Below, piece after piece: positions 63,126 through 64,000 of a stretch of 64,000 nucleotides of DNA. The number at the start of each line of letters is the position of its first letter. Within the stretch, counting starts at the first letter, position 1. The notes beneath the pieces are model-generated. The model was not told where the DNA came from and ran no database searches. It worked only from the letters and a program-made list of their open reading frames with translations. The stretch is from Vespula vulgaris (Eukaryota; Arthropoda; Insecta; Hymenoptera; Vespidae), in NCBI RefSeq assembly GCF_905475345.1, contig NC_066599.1:3121001-3185000 (forward strand), read 5' to 3'. Position numbers and translations under genes: made by a program.

Positions 63126-64000
63126 GTCATAAACAATTGAACAATATAGCAGTTTTCAAAAATAAGGTACTGTCGAGAACAAAGAATCTAATAATTCATG
63201 CCTATTATGACAAACAATGCATACATCAAAGTGCCCACTGTCGCGTGAATAATATAATTTAATTTTGTATAATATGACAAGGATCATTCATTGTAGTAGA
63301 ACTATAGAGTATTACAACGAATGGTTAAAGGAAATTTGGTCGGTAGTAAATTCTATTTATTGATCGTTCAAGTTATAGATACAAAAGGGTATCGGCGCAT
63401 CGGTTTTACAGTACTTTTACCATTTTTTCGTCGTTATTTTCTATCGCTCTCAAGGTTGTTACGAGCAAATTCGAAATCGAGTATTCCGCTTCGTGAAGCG
63501 TGCAAATTATCCGATGCAGAATGTATACCACGCCTGCGTGCAGAATCTACCGCATTTCGAGCTTTACCTTCGGTTACGATCCTTTCCGTTTCGTGAATGG
63601 TCACGATGGAAAAGATCGTTCTCTGATTCTCTTTTTTGCTTATCGAAAATTTATCGTCGATAAACGTATTTACTCGTTTCCCTTGAAGATTTATTGATAT
63701 TACGATTTTATTTAACGATATCAAAAAATCATTTTTTTAACTTTTTTATCAGTCGATAAATAGATAACATTAATAGTAATTTTAGAATCTACTCTTAATC
63801 ATCGATTCCGTAGTTTCAAAAAAAGTGATTCTCATTCAAGTTAAACGTTCGTCCACTGCAATATAATATTTCAAAAAGAAAAGATTCTCTCTCTCTCCCT
63901 CTTTTTTTTTGTCGAAAATTGATTAAACGTTTGTACTCGTTCCCATCGAAAATTTGATTTAACAATTTCAAGAAATAACTTTTCCAATTTATTCACTATC
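62807..64000. other. Right-edge AT-rich region
   Basis: No convincing exon. A (CA)n/(TA)n tract lies at 63091-63125. The open frames at 63321-63724 overlap on both strands and lack family features. If 62775-62806 is real, this is its first intron. Confidence 0.4.

Noticed and set aside
63321..63724. Overlapping open frames on both strands near the right end
   Set aside because: Of similar length on opposite strands, no recognisable motifs, no splice evidence.

Overview
This is a nuclear window from an arthropod, most likely a holometabolous insect. The DNA is very AT-rich with abundant CpG, genes have short GT-AG introns, and microsatellites are frequent. A hymenopteran is plausible from this composition, but the sequence does not prove it. 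No bacterial, viral or rRNA/tRNA locus was recognised.

Five protein-coding genes are supported. (1) A nine- or ten-exon gene on the plus strand (coding 11815-23603) encodes a type II membrane mosaic protein of about 2,730 residues: cytoplasmic tail, membrane anchor, SEA-like domain, huge Pro/Glu/Thr/Ser stalk with a 36-bp coding minisatellite, five LDLa modules, an SRCR-like module and a trypsin-like domain that has lost its catalytic His and Ser. (2) A dynactin p24 subunit (DCTN3) lies on the minus strand, convergent with gene 1. (3) A heparan sulfate 6-O-sulfotransferase is on the plus strand (53103-56007). (4) An SPRYD7-like SPRY protein and (5) ribosomal protein eL33 (RpL35A) are on the minus strand at the right end. 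A possible divergent first exon starts at 62775.

The unusual part is what lies between the genes. About 4.7-8.7 kb and 26-50.3 kb are filled by related non-coding units. I infer that they produce spliced, highly structured RNAs. Minus-strand units begin with a recurrent exon-1 type (8.5, 38.5, 40.1, 49.8 kb, and a decayed copy near 50.2 kb). A plus-strand block (about 41.2-47.9 kb) lies between two directly repeated flanks (34.88-35.26 and 48.24-48.62 kb). Within these regions several separate modules recur in both orientations. Their sequences differ between copies, but the complementary arms change together, as in a selected RNA structure: module A (44.06, 45.46, 46.74 kb), B (44.6, 46.1, 47.1 kb), C-D (4.8, 7.35, 26.5, 36.15, 45.0, 46.5, 47.5 kb) and E (5.75, 34.77, 43.18 kb).

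A further array at 29.3-31.3 kb, with an isolated member at 33.19 kb, holds twelve short hairpins whose stems vary but whose loop is always CCTG. On the minus strand, the direction of the neighbouring units, that loop reads CAGG, the CNGG form recognised by Smaug/Vts1 SAM domains. I recognise no described RNA family in these modules. All RNA claims rest on sequence pattern alone and need expression data and covariance modelling.
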